Part shown: piece after piece, positions 46,814 through 58,381 of the stretch | Position numbering within the stretch: the stretch's first letter is position 1 | Layout of the letters: each line of letters starts with the position of its first letter | Assembly: GCA_963930645.1 (NCBI GenBank) | Contig: OZ005654.1 | Span: 266,591,700-266,655,699, forward strand | Reading direction: 5' to 3' | DNA length: 64,000 bases | From: Salticus scenicus | Lineage: Eukaryota > Arthropoda > Arachnida > Araneae > Salticidae | The notes under the pieces: generated by a model | What the model saw: the letters and a program-made list of their open reading frames with translations, nothing else | What the model was told of the DNA's origin: nothing | Databases searched by the model: none | Translations under genes and position numbers: made by a program

Positions 46814-49800
46814 TGCTGCCATATCTCGAAAACTAAGGGTCTCATCAGCAAACGAACATAAATTCCCGAATGTGTCATCTTCAAATTCTCTTCCAAAAAT
46901 TTCACATACTAGACTTGTAAATTCAGTTGGATCTCAAACTCCTGCTAATATTACTGTAGCAGATAATAAAGCTACCCAAACATTTCAAAACTTTAGTCAT
47001 ATTTCTAATACAGGGTATATTCCAAGTGACAGCAATGAGAGTTGCACAGATAATATTGAAGATCATATTTTATTTAATGAAAACAAAAATTCACATACAC
47101 TTCCTATAATAAAAGCTAAATTAGCCAATAATGATATAAAGTTTCTTATTGATACCGGACGTAGCTGTTCACTTTTAGCCCAATCAACATTTGGTAATTT
47201 AAAAGCAAATTTAAAATATAAAAGACTAGGTTCGTCTATTACTCTTAAAACGGTCAATTCTTATGTTGAATTTTCTTCATGTATTCGTGCAACTTTCAAA
47301 ATTGAAAAAAAGTTTTTCCAACACAATTTCTATATTATTGACATACCACATAGCTCTAATTTTCATGGAATACTTGGCATGGATTTCATTAAAGAAAATC
47401 ATGTCACTATTGACTTTTCGAAAAATTCCATGAGAATTGGAAAATTAGACTTTACTTGTTCCTTATTTGATTCGGGAAATGAAAAATTAGATGTATATAA
47501 TGTTAACTCTGACGATAATAATATGAATGTTTACCTTCTAAAGAAAGTTATAATACAAACTGGTGAAAATATCTACATTACTGCAAAAACAAATAATAAG
47601 TTACAAGAAACGAATTACATATTTTGTACTGACTTAAAGGATCCTGATATAGAAATTTTAGATTCTATTGTATCACCGAATTGCAAGAATGAAATTAATT
47701 CTGAAAATAATAATTCTCTTTTTACGTTACTTATCTCAAATAAGGGTAAAAATTCAATTCATCTCAATAAAAATATGCATATTGGTAAATTATTTTTAAT
47801 TGATGAAATTAAAGAACCACATTTAGATAAAATTGCAGACTCTTGCTCTAGTAATAATAATATACAAAATATTGAGGACCATATCCACTTAATTCAAGCT
47901 TCAGAGGATGTATTACTAAAACGTAAAAATGATTTATCAAGTAAAGATTTTTGTTTGAATCATTTAACCCTTGATCAACGTAACACACTAGAAAATTTAT
48001 TTTTAAGCAAATTTGCTGCTTTTTCCAAATCTCTCAGTACTCTAGGACATACTGATAAAATAATTCCTAATCTTAAGTTAATTAATGATTTCCCTATTAA
48101 AACACTTCCATTTCCGATTCCACAAGCTTTACAAAAAGAAGCCCAAGAGCAGATCAATGAATTAGTAAACGCCGGCATAATTGAGCGTAATTGCTCCGAG
48201 TGGGCTTGTCCCATATTGCTGGTAAAGAAAAAATCTGATGGTTCAAAGAAACAACGTTACAGACTTGCTTTAGACCTTAGAATGGTCAATACAGTCATAC
48301 AAGGTTCCTCATATCCACTTCCAAAGATTCAAAATATTATTTCAAATCTTTCGTCATTCAAATACTTTACTTCGTTAGATTTCATGCAAGCGTACCACCA
48401 AATTGACCTTCCTAAAAAATATCAAGATATGTTAACATTTACATCTATTTTTGGCAGTTATCGATACAAACGTGTTTGTTTTGGTTTAAAGAACGCCAGT
48501 TCTATATTTCAGTCTCTAATGGACACAATACTCGACGAGATAAACATTAATGGCATATATGCTTATCAGGATGATCTTATTATTGGATCAAATTCATTTG
48601 AAGAGACGTGTGAAAAAGTAAATAAAGTTTTAGAAATTCTTATCAAATATAATTTAACATTATCCCCATCTAAGTGTGAATTCCATAAATCAGCAGTCAA
48701 TTATTTAGGTTTCCATGCTGAAAACCATACTATATCACCCATCACCGCTAACATCGTAAAGATCAATTCTTTTCCACCACCAACGACAAAACGACAATTA
48801 AAAAAAATTCTTGGACTTGCTAATTTTTACAAATGGATTTTACCATCTTTCTCAGAACTTGCGCAACCCCTTGTGGAACTCACAAAACCCAAAACAATAT
48901 TTAAATGGACAGAAAAACATCAGAGTATTTTTCAAAAAATTCAAAAATTATTCTTTCTTTCTCCAATGGTTCGACTTCCAGATTGGGAGAAAACATTCTA
49001 TGTCAACACGGATGCATCAGAAACAGCCATTTCAGGAGCACTTATGCAAAAATTTAATGGTAAATTACTTCCTATAGCATACTTTTCCAAATCTTTAAAA
49101 CCTTCTGAAAAGAAATATCCTGCGTTAAAATTGGAACTTATGGCAATTCATAAAACTGTCACCGCCTTCAAATACTATTTATATAATCGTGAGTTCGTAA
49201 TTTTGTCAGATAGTGCTCCCCTTGAAAAATATAAGAAAACTACCAATCCCGCTGACGTTACCATCCGATGGTTAATGGACTTATCTGAATATACTTACGT
49301 TTTCAAACATGTTCCTGGAAATTTGAACATCTTAGCGGATTATTTATCACGTTGCAATTTTGAAAACAATCAAGAGGATCTCAAAGATAATCCAAACTTA
49401 ATTCATGACATACAACCACTACCAATAGTTGATGTTGATGAAAATGAAAACAGACTCGAAATTAACAGTAATGATAAAATTAATAATGAAAATCAAAACA
49501 AATACTCAGAATATGTTAATTATATGATTTCAGGAAATTCAAACTCTAAAGACCCCTTGCTAGAAATTTCAGACAAAACATTTGTGTCCGAACAAATTAA
49601 GGATTCTGAATTAAAAACAATTTACGAAAAAATCTTAAAAAACGGAAAGTCAGAAAAATTCCCCAATTACTTTATAAATCCTGATTCTAAAGTATTAATG
49701 CTCAAGAAAGAGAATATTCATAACAATTCATTCAGTTATTTAATTATTGTCCCAAATTCTTTAAAAGCGAAAGCATTGTCCATCGCGCATTTATCTCACT

Positions 49801-50870
49801 TCGGTTTGGCTAAAACCTATGAATTTCTTTCTAGAAGATACTTTTGGAGGGGCATTTATACTGATACCCTTAATTTCGTCTCTTCATGCACTAAATGCTT
49901 ACAAGCGAAACATCACAAAACACCTCCTGCTCCATTACAAAAAACATATACACCCACTCATCCAAATCATACAATCTCCACAGACTTGGTGGGTCCTTTT
50001 AGTAATGGTCAATACGTCTTGACAATAATTGATCATTTCAGTAGACACTTAGAACTTTACCCGTTATCTAATATTACTTCTCCAAAAATAGTTCAATGTT
50101 TGTTTTCATACATTACAACCTTTGGTCGCCCTGCATGTATTCTATCAGATTTAGGTCGACAATATACATCTCAAGTTTACAATACATTTAATGACACTCT
50201 AGGCATAAAAATATTACATTCGTCTGCTTTTCATCCCCAGTCGAACTCTATTAGCGAACGTGTAAACACATCAATTAAGTATTCAATTAATATATTATTA
50301 GAAGAAGGTCATTCATTTCAAAATGCACTATATATACACAAATCTCTCTACAATGGATCTACGCATTCTTCCACTCAATTCTCGCCTAATCTTCTACATT
50401 TTGGTAGAGAACTGGCACTAATTTTTGACACTTATAATTCAAATTATAATTACACTTACCTGGACTCTAATGTAAACATCTATAAATTAATGCAAGACCT
50501 TCAGGAAATTTATAAAAAAGCGTACAATAACATTCAAGATTCCCAATCAAAAATAAATAAATATTTTCAAAGAAAAGCTAAACTAAGAAGCATCTGCACA
50601 AAAGATATTGTGTATCTGAAGTCTATGGATAAATTTAAACCTAAATATACAGGTCCCTTCATTGTCACAGTTAAACATTCCCCTGTTTCATTTTCAATTA
50701 AACGGTTACATGCTATTGATGATAAGGCATTTCGTGTGCATATAGATAGAATTTTATTGGCACCTCCACGTAATAATCACTTATTTGACATTTATAATAA
50801 TTCTAATTTTAGTAAGAATCACGTTATTTCCAATGATACACATCAATACAATTTACGAAACAGAAAGTAA
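46788..50870 (+). CDS. Pol polyprotein (protease, RT, RNase H, integrase)
   Basis: Open from 46788 to the stop at 50870; the first methionine-like start (a GTG) at 46872 gives 1332 residues, but it is probably made only as a Gag-Pol fusion. Numbering from 46872: protease active site DTG at 94-96 with partner 'GILGMDF' at 166-172; RT with 'LALDLR' near 465-470, 'LDFMQAYHQI' at 502-511 and YQDD at 565-568; RNase H acidic residues D714, E755, D780 and D823; integrase zinc region H973, H976, C1006, C1009; integrase core D1038, D1093 and E1129 (D-x35-E). The C-terminal part ends in 'YNLRNRK'. All catalytic residues are present and no stop or frameshift interrupts them. The integrase His pair is closer together than the usual H-x3-5-H. 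Confidence 0.95.
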   Translation, partial: LEKRYGDSDAAISRKLRVSSANEHKFPNVSSSNSLPKISHTRLVNSVGSQTPANITVADNKATQTFQNFSHISNTGYIPSDSNESCTDNIEDHILFNENKNSHTLPIIKAKLANNDIKFLIDTGRSCSLLAQSTFGNLKANLKYKRLGSSITLKTVNSYVEFSSCIRATFKIEKKFFQHNFYIIDIPHSSNFHGILGMDFIKENHVTIDFSKNSMRIGKLDFTCSLFDSGNEKLDVYNVNSDDNNMNVYLLKKVIIQTGENIYITAKTNNKLQETNYIFCTDLKDPDIEILDSIVSPNCKNEINSENNNSLFTLLISNKGKNSIHLNKNMHIGKLFLIDEIKEPHLDKIADSCSSNNNIQNIEDHIHLIQASEDVLLKRKNDLSSKDFCLNHLTLDQRNTLENLFLSKFAAFSKSLSTLGHTDKIIPNLKLINDFPIKTLPFPIPQALQKEAQEQINELVNAGIIERNCSEWACPILLVKKKSDGSKKQRYRLALDLRMVNTVIQGSSYPLPKIQNIISNLSSFKYFTSLDFMQAYHQIDLPKKYQDMLTFTSIFGSYRYKRVCFGLKNASSIFQSLMDTILDEININGIYAYQDDLIIGSNSFEETCEKVNKVLEILIKYNLTLSPSKCEFHKSAVNYLGFHAENHTISPITANIVKINSFPPPTTKRQLKKILGLANFYKWILPSFSELAQPLVELTKPKTIFKWTEKHQSIFQKIQKLFFLSPMVRLPDWEKTFYVNTDASETAISGALMQKFNGKLLPIAYFSKSLKPSEKKYPALKLELMAIHKTVTAFKYYLYNREFVILSDSAPLEKYKKTTNPADVTIRWLMDLSEYTYVFKHVPGNLNILADYLSRCNFENNQEDLKDNPNLIHDIQPLPIVDVDENENRLEINSNDKINNENQNKYSEYVNYMISGNSNSKDPLLEISDKTFVSEQIKDSELKTIYEKILKNGKSEKFPNYFINPDSKVLMLKKENIHNNSFSYLIIVPNSLKAKALSIAHLSHFGLAKTYEFLSRRYFWRGIYTDTLNFVSSCTKCLQAKHHKTPPAPLQKTYTPTHPNHTISTDLVGPFSNGQYVLTIIDHFSRHLELYPLSNITSPKIVQCLFSYITTFGRPACILSDLGRQYTSQVYNTFNDTLGIKILHSSAFHPQSNSISERVNTSIKYSINILLEEGHSFQNALYIHKSLYNGSTHSSTQFSPNLLHFGRELALIFDTYNSNYNYTYLDSNVNIYKLMQDLQEIYKKAYNNIQDSQSKINKYFQRKAKLRSICTKDIVYLKSMDKFKPKYTGPFIVTVKHSPVSFSIKRLHAIDDKAFRVHIDRILLAPPRNNHLFDIYNNSNFSKNHVISNDTHQYNLRNRK

Positions 50871-51948
50871 TTTTTTATCAATTTTTTTCCTTAGGTTAAA
50901 GTTACACAGTGTAAATACTTAAATATTTATAATGATTAAAGATAAATTAAATAAAATTTGATGTATACTTTCATTTAAACAGACCTGATCAACCTGTTGT
51001 GATCTTTATTTGTTGTGAAATTTCGCAGCTTGGATAATCAATGGCTGGTCCAGAAAATTATATTCTAAGCTGCATTGTCTTACAACAGCAGTGTATATCA
51101 CTTTTGTTATTTTTCTTTGACTTACTTGTTATTTATAATTGCATTTTATTAAAAGTTAACATACTAGAATAATATTTTGATTAAAAAAAAAAAAAAAGTT
51201 TACATAGACTTTTGGTGCAGGTAATATTTTTTTTATCACACACATATGCATATGTCTCATATATTATAATTACCTATAAAAAAAAAATGAATAAATAAAA
51301 ACATGTGTTATTATTACTTTCTTTCAACATGTATTATTTCTTTAAACATTTTAATGACTATAAAAGGCTCACTATATATATTTGATAACATATAAATATA
51401 CTTGATTTTTATTTTGTCAAACTTTCATATTCAGATTGCTTATACATTTGAACTATGTATTTATTACAACGAATTCTTGTCCAATATGAAATGAAATGGA
51501 CTCGTCAATTTCTCGCCATGCATGGTAACATAAAAATTTACTGATTTCAGCATCTTACCACGAACTAATAAAATATATGATGACTGAATTATTATGATTT
51601 TAAATCGAAGGACTTGAGCTCATTTTGTTTGTGGATATATTCTAAAGACTTTAGTGTACACAGATTTATGGCCATAACACATTATATAACATCACCTTAC
51701 AATATCCTTATTTCCTGTATTTGTATTTGTATTTTATATTATTTTTTTTAAGTATGCATACTAGATTTTCTATTGATACTATGACAATGTACGTAGTTTA
51801 TTTGTATTGGAAGCCATTCGTTTTTTTTTTTTTTTTTTTTTTTTATAATCAATCTATTTTACAAGATTGGAGATAATTTGATTTAATTTTAATTTTTGCT
51901 GAGCTGTCATATAGACGATGTAATGGCTGAACCCATTTTTTTTTCGGT
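50871..51948 (+). other. 3' untranslated region of the young LTR element
   Basis: About 1.1 kb without an envelope-like or other credible frame. It includes an A run at 51183-51197 and a T run at 51821-51844. Its function is unknown. Confidence 0.6.
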
Positions 51949-51963
51949 CGACGGGGAGAAATA
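51949..51963 (+). other. Polypurine tract of the young LTR element
   Basis: 'cgacggggagaaata' lies directly before the TGTGATG start of the 3' LTR, the expected place for plus-strand DNA priming. Confidence 0.75.
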
Positions 51964-52872
51964 TGTGATGTTGAAAAACATCACATATCCCTTTTTAAAA
52001 TAAAATAATAATAATAATATAAATTATATTTTATTTATTTATTTATAATACAAGCAAACATTATATTTCTTATCCTAAAAGAATTTAATACAATTTTGTT
52101 TATTTCGCTTATGCTATTTTATTTTTATTTCTATTTCATTAATCTGTAATTTCATATAATTTATTGTTCTTTTTCCTGCTCTAAATCTCATCAAGTAATA
52201 ATTAAATAAAATATCAACGAAAGAGAAACCCATTCATTTTATGCTTTAAAACCGCAGACGATTTTTTTTATTGTAGCTTCCTGTCTCCAATCAAACGTTT
52301 ATAGATTCCGTTGAATCATTATAGCTGAAAATAATTTCTAATATTTTTTATCAATTGATTTCGCACTTTTAGCCAAATTCTGGATGCCTGACAAAATTTA
52401 ATCACATCCTATGACGTAATTTAATTTTTAGCCAATCCTTTAACTATTATTTAGGTTTACCAGATATAAAATTTAAAATGTGTTCAGCCAACTTGATTTT
52501 TGAGGCCAAGGAGATTTGGCGAAAAAAAAATAAATTAGCACTTGTTCTTCATGCTGTCAACAACATGTGGTTTTAAGAAGGATTCAAAAAGTTACTAATA
52601 AATCGAAATGGCTTCCTTCAGATTTGGTATCCTCAAGTGGTTTAATAAAATAAACTTTGCCAAAAGATGTTTATCTTTGTTGCCTTCGTAATAAGTATTT
52701 ATAAGACAATGAACTATGCATATCTTAATGCGGTTGCTTGAAATAACAAATAATGGATTTTCTTAAGAAAAGAGATCTTTTCCTATTCTTCATAGAGCTT
52801 ATTGAACCTGGTTCACTGTTCGTCATAGCCGCTTCCTACTTTAGATATCTCCATCCCAGCTTCTTCATTAAA
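51964..52872 (+). repeat. 3' LTR of young Gypsy element
   Basis: 909 bp copy of 43455-44362, followed by the target duplication CCCAT (52873-52877). Confidence 0.92.
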
Positions 52873-53381
52873 CCCATTTTAAAAATTATATTGATGTTTT
52901 TGGTTAATCCCTAGGTTATGTTGATTATGTAGAACTATCATTAAGTACAATATTACATTATTTAGGATTTAATACTAAAAGAAAGTAATTTCACAAACAC
53001 ATTTATGACAGTTAATTTTCGAGAAAACATATTTTTTGAATGGATGTAAATAATACAAATTAAAAACTATTGGCTGATTCAGAATTGTTTCCAGATGTCA
53101 TTTATAACCCCACATGATTTTACATTGCTATATATGGACAGTTACAAGCCTGGTCTCTTATTACACCGCGTGGGGTTATTAGAGACATGGATATAATGAA
53201 AATTAAAAAAAAATATTTTAACAAAAAATTTAAGTTCAAAAATCACCTAAAAAATCGAGAGGAGTCCATTTAATGAAATTTATAAGAGACATTTATTTCA
53301 AGTTATTTAGATTAGTATAGATTTTATTAATATTTTTTGTCTCTTATTACCCCTTTTGTCTCTTATTACCCCGGCTTCCCC
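52873..53381. mobile_element. 1.3 kb TIR element, copy 2, right part
   Basis: Begins with the target duplication CCCAT and continues exactly where the left part stopped, matching 39945-40455 of copy 1. It ends CTTATTACCCCGGCTTCCCC with TA at 53382-53383. The internal palindrome near 53152-53187 is mutated relative to copy 1. Confidence 0.88.
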
Positions 53382-53609
53382 TACTTTTCTTTGCTCAGGG
53401 ACCATTTCCACTATTATTCGTAGTAGATTTTTTTTTTCTAACGCTGTCTTAATGCATGTGTGTATTCAGTATTATTTTGAGAAGCTCTTGGAAAGAGATA
53501 TTGTTTTCAAAATTAGAGCACGATAGTTCATTGCAGGTTTTATGACAGCAGTACTTGAGAGACAAGGAGTATGGTGAACCTGTTTTTCAGAAGATGTCTC
53601 TTAGAAAGA

Positions 53610-54075
53610 AATTTGTTTCCCACTTTTGGCACTATTATTTATTGGAGGTGGGTTTTTAGACACAGAACTTGGAGCAAAAGTTTTCCCGGGAATTACATTG
53701 ACATAATAGATGTGATAGGATTGACCCGATAGATGACCTTTGAAGCCACCTTTAACTTTGGAAATGTCATTGTAATAGCTTTGTCCTAAAGTTGAGAAAA
53801 TATTCATCCAAATCGAGTTTTTGTAACGTTTTCATGGTTTGTTTGCTCCGAAAACAAAAGAATTGCTCAATTTGTCCAGAACTGGATTTATCCAAAGGCT
53901 GCAGTTCATGGGTTGTATTAGAAGGTGAACAAGGTTGAAGAATGTCATTTTTTAAGCCTCATCCAGAAATGAGTAATCAAGACGGGATTTGACTCCATCA
54001 AAGGTGAGAAAAGAGCGTCTTTCTTGTTTAAATTTTGATGCATTCAAGTAATATTCCCATTGGCCATATTGTCAA
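53610..54075 (-). pseudogene. pogo/Tigger-type DDE transposase, C-terminal relic
   Basis: Translating the minus strand in shifting frames gives, in order, a 'FDGVKSRLDYSFLDEA' block, a 'SNTTHELQPLDKS' block, a 'GQIEQFF' block, a 'GGFKGHL' block and 'FAPSSVS(KN)PPP'. The order, and especially TTHELQPLD, is what I associate with the last catalytic part of pogo/Tigger-family DDE transposases. At least two frameshifts and several stops are present. The N-terminal DNA-binding part is not seen. It lies 230 bp beyond the end of TIR copy 2. Confidence 0.65.
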
Positions 54076-55261
54076 CATTAATGGGTCTTAAAATACCGTT
54101 CGTACTTCTGTCTGAAAACTCAGCAATATAAATTCATTTATACAGTTGAAAAGCCCATTAAATCAGCTAAAATATTATGTATAACACTAAGTACAGCTAC
54201 TTTGTTCCATATAGGAAAGTAGCAAACTTACAAGAGACAAATTTATAAAATGACTTTGCAACTAACTTTTGATAAGGGGGGGGGGAAAGGTGGAAGATAA
54301 TTTACCTGTAATAGTCGATTTAATTTCTTATAAATTTTCGAACCTTTTTCTCCTTTAAACTCTGGTGAAACAGTTGACTGAAGGGAGAAATGGGATTTGA
54401 TCTGAGGCCGCACTTGACGGTCTGACCGTTTCATGTTTTTTTTTTTTTTTTTTTTTTTTTTTTCAAAACAGGCATTAATACGAACTAGGCCTAGAAAGAC
54501 TGCCTCCTCCATAGAGTTCACTATACTTAGTAGTATGTCGCGACTGCAGACAGTTTGTCGTAATCACTTCACCACCTTTACCGTATTGTTTAACTGCATA
54601 AAACTCTATTGAAGATTTCAATAAATTTTTAAATTATAATTTCTGTGCCATAAGTACTTTTTACATAATTTTTTTTAAAGTCTTCCATTGTTTTATAAAT
54701 AAAAGTTTAAAATAAAATTATTCGCATAAACATAATTTTTATTCATATTTTATTCATTTTAATTTTTATTTTGTGTTTAATATTCTGGTTTCTACGAATC
54801 TATATACTACATAATAAATAAGCATGTGTATGTGTGAGATATATCCGTCGCTTTTTAGGGAAACGGCTAATCGCAGAGCTACACAAATTTGAATGGGGGT
54901 ACCTATAACTTCTCTTAATGTATCTCGAATTTTTGATTATTTTTTATAAATTAATCAAAATATGAAAATAATAACATTATTACAACCCAGAAATTACCCA
55001 TTTAAATATTAGCTTAAAATGTAATCGTTGCCAAAAAAGTTTACGAGTTCATTGTTAATTTTTGACGTAAAAAAAACATATTTTCACGCGAATAATAAAA
55101 AAAAATATATCAAATATTAAATTTGCTTATGCATATGACAAACGGACGTCATTATAAAGTTAAAATTAAATAATAATAAAATAAAGAAATATCAATGATG
55201 AAAATAAAAACACAGGATGTTTCTTTCGCGCATTGTTTATAACTTTATTCACCACAATTTT

Positions 55262-55298
<37 letters not shown>

Positions 55299-55624
55299 AC
55301 ACGGATAGTGTGCTTGGCATGAAAGATAACTAATCATTATATTAAAAAGCTTTTCTTACATATATTCCTTGGCGATTGTTTAATTTTTGACACTAGAGTA
55401 GGACGGACATTTTTTGCCAAAGACTCTACTTTAGAGACAGTCATTGTAAGCTAAGTAGTGCTTTAAAAATGTAAATAAATTACAATATATATATATATTG
55501 AAAGAAAGAAAGAAAGAAGTAAACAGAAACAATAATCGCATAAGTTATCTATACTTGTGTAAAATAAAGAGAAAAATCCAAAAGTGGTCAAGCGCAGTTA
55601 TAACAAAGCTATACCATAATCAGG

Positions 55625-55698
<74 letters not shown>

Positions 55699-56377
55699 CT
55701 ATACACCAACCACTGTTAGCAAACTATAAAATATATAAAACGGAAAATATATATGATGACAAAAATTAGTTGTCTTATACGGAAACGTAACGATCATGCC
55801 ATATTGTAATGTTATATTTGGCGTGAAATTGCTGTTATTTACGGTCGACTAGGTTAATCTCTGAAATAAAAGAAATAATGTGAAAGTAAATATTATGTGC
55901 AGTGCGTATAGTGTTGTTCGTATGGAATTTAAATTCAAATTTAAAAGGCTATTTCGATTTTTTCGATACCATCCAGATCTAAACTGTCATCCAAAAAGCA
56001 CCCAAACTTACCGACCACGAGTAAAGTATTGTCGCAGGTGATACGCACCAGAGATTTTACGTGTGAGGAAGGTGTTGCAGAAGGCGATGGAGATCCAAGT
56101 GACCTTTTGAATAGTTTCAATGGATATTATTATTATTATTTTTTTTTGCTTATGAAATGATAAAGAAAAGCGTTATTATGTTTCTAATTTATTTAAATGT
56201 AGTGAGCCAGTGAAGCTGCAACAGCCTGCTAGGTTTTAAATAAGATTTGAGTAAAAAAAAAAAAAAAAAAGAAAGAAAGAAAAGAAAAAAAAAATGGTTC
56301 AAAGCGCAAAAGCTTTTGAAACACGAACTTATGTTGATACATACAGTTATTTTTATTCTTGCTTTAACGTACTTGCT
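54076..56377. other. AT-rich stretch with simple repeats
   Basis: Holds T runs at 54435-54463 and 55267-55297, an (AAAG)n near 55501-55518 and a compound (AC)n(AT)n microsatellite at 55627-55693. A 92-codon minus-strand frame (54243-54521) depends on reading the T run as poly-Lys and is not credible as a gene. Confidence 0.5.
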
Positions 56378-56568
56378 CCATCTCATTAATAACCGTACAA
56401 TTGTTTACGCCCTCTGAAAAAACGCCCCTTTTCTCACACCACTATATTTTTATAGCAATTCTCTCCAAATGTTGTTACGATTAAATAAGACTAAATTTAC
56501 TCTAAAAAATGATTGGTGTGAGAAAAAAAAGGCGGGTACTAAAAATTGTACGGTTCATAATGAGATGG
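56378..56568. mobile_element. MITE with ~60 bp inverted ends
   Basis: 'ccatctcattaataaccgta' at 56378 pairs with 'cggttcataatgagatgg' ending at 56568. Pairing continues inward through 'caatt', 'acgcc' and 'ccttttctcacacca'. It is 191 bp with no coding frame. A target duplication is not evident. Confidence 0.65.
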
Positions 56569-56639
56569 TTGGCAGATATGCTTTAATATTTATGATGAAT
56601 ACGGTGGCATTCTATTGAAAATACTATTTTTTTTCTTTT

Positions 56640-56890
56640 GAAGAAATAAGCCCACCAGCTGCCTAGAGGTTCTGTGATCAAAGCTGGTAGATGAGAAATG
56701 CCGGGTTCGATCATAGGGCATGCTCATCCACCTAGCAATTCGGAATTGTCCGTGTTTTTTTCTGAAACTTGCTTAAATACGGTCTAAAACTCCTTAAAAA
56801 GACCCCCACGAAGGCATTCTACCTATAAGCCTTGGACCCAAGAGTAGTCAATCGGCCTTGAAACTCCTACAACCACTACAACATTTTTTA
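56640..56890 (+). mobile_element. tRNA-derived SINE (likely)
   Basis: 'gctgcctagaggttctgtga' resembles an A box region. 'gccgggttcgatcatagg' about 45 bases later contains a near-consensus B box (GGTTCGATC), as expected of a polymerase III promoter. The body ends with 'gtcaatcggccttgaaactc' and an A-rich 'ctacaaccactacaac' tail. A shared 'caatcggcctt' block occurs near 40990. Confidence 0.55.
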
Positions 56891-57811
56891 AAGTAATACT
56901 AGTATTAAGCATTTATAGTATTTTATAATTAATGAAAATTAATATTAATTTTATGAATTATTCTATGAATTATTTCCTAAATTTTTTATCTAGAACCATT
57001 TAAGTAAAATAACTAATGGAAAGATAAGATAATAAATCTTATATATATGAATTACGTATAATATTTGAAAAATTATGCTTTGTTCAAAGATTAAGGATAT
57101 GAATTCAGAAACAGACTAAAATCTACTCACTTTTTAATTATATCCTACACATTTCTTTGAAAAGAAAACAACATTATGCAGTTTTTTATTCATATATATA
57201 TATACATATTATTACAACAATGTCGAGAACTAACTTTTTTTGTTTTCTTTTGTTTTGTTTTTCAAAATATATATAGTAATAACTATTATTTTATTCCATT
57301 TTCTGAAAGGAAAATTTGATTATAGAAGCTTCCGTGATTTCAAGTTTTAGATGAGATCAGGACAGCAAAAGTAATTCTGATTATATCTATTAAATAAAGC
57401 ATAAGCAGGTGTTTCGATTCTCATATTTCTGATTTATGTGGATAATTCATCTCTAAATTTGCCGAGCACAGCAAATTGATAGTGAATGCATAATTTGCTC
57501 TGCTATAATTTATATAGTTAATATTTTCTGCAATTGTTTGAATTAATTGTATCTGCGTTAGAAGATACTTAGCAGTGTAGATGTTAATAGTCATCTTTTA
57601 ATAACTACATTTGATTAAGGGAAATGTTTTGCATTTAAAATGTGATTAGAAGTAAATGCAGAATTTTGAAATTTAATTATGTTTATAGGAATTCTATAGA
57701 AGTTTCAAATTATGTATCTGTAGTATTTCGAAAGAGTAAAATATAGTCAGAAAAAATGATTTGAACCAAAAATTGCCCTTCCTTAGTGCGCCGAAAACGC
57801 TCTGCAAGGTA

Positions 57812-57851
<40 letters not shown>

Positions 57852-57956
57852 ATAAACAAATTAAATTAAATTAAAATAATAATAATAATAATTAAAGACT
57901 TTCCTCATTAGCTCTATTCGCATTAAAAGTTTTTAAAAAATATTAAAATGAAGTGT
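56891..57956. other. AT-rich stretch, nothing recognised
   Basis: No gene or repeat family noticed apart from a T run at 57818-57847 and an (AAT)n tract near 57875-57891. Confidence 0.45.
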
Positions 57957-58165
57957 TGTCACCTAAATTTCATACTTTAGTTAATTAAAAAAAAAATCTA
58001 CTTGCCATGTCGAAAAACTGTTTGCACCCCTGGATTCAGAAAGATCGTCCCTTTCATTTGGTACTGAATTTGTAACGATAGGACTCACATTTTTAATTTA
58101 TTTCCCCCTTTTTCTGTTTTTAACCCAGTTTCGGCAGAAGGTTTATAACAGAGAATGTAAGCTAA
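57957..58165 (+). repeat. Local duplicate, copy X (empty)
   Basis: Shares 'atttcatactttagttaatt', 'tgtcgaaaaactgtttgcac', 'cctttcatttggtac', 'tttgtaacgatag', 'ctttttctgtttttaaccc' and 'ggcagaaggtttat' with 58243-58680, in the same order and strand. It lacks the 206 bp insertion present there. Confidence 0.75.
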
Positions 58166-58381
58166 AAAATATTAAAAAAAGAAAAATTAATCTTACATTG
58201 CCTATTGGTCACGTGTGTTAGAAATTCAGAATAAAAATGTAACTTTTTCTTGCCACCTGAATTTCATACTTTAATTAATATTTAAAATTCTAATGGTCGT
58301 GTCGAAAAATTGTTTGCACTCCTGTATTAAAAAAAAATCGCCCCTTTCATTTGGTACCATATTTGTAACGATAGATCTGAT

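Larger units (their letters stand above)
43455..52872 (+). mobile_element. Young, apparently intact Gypsy-type LTR retrotransposon
   Basis: A 9.4 kb element with ~99% identical LTRs (908/909 bp), a 5 bp target duplication CCCAT (43450-43454 and 52873-52877), a ~1.5 kb leader, gag, pol in the +1 frame, and a purine-rich tract against the 3' LTR. Domain order is protease, RT, RNase H, integrase, which defines the Gypsy/Ty3 type. There is no envelope-like frame in the 1.1 kb after pol. The clean empty site in the sister TIR element at 39.9 kb confirms both boundaries. High LTR identity and open frames imply recent insertion. Confidence 0.95.

Noticed and set aside
50871..51963. Possible envelope gene after pol
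   Set aside because: No open frame of useful length and no signal peptide or membrane segment; the region is untranslated.
54243..54521. 92-codon minus-strand frame
   Set aside because: Depends on translating a T homopolymer as poly-Lys; no domain.
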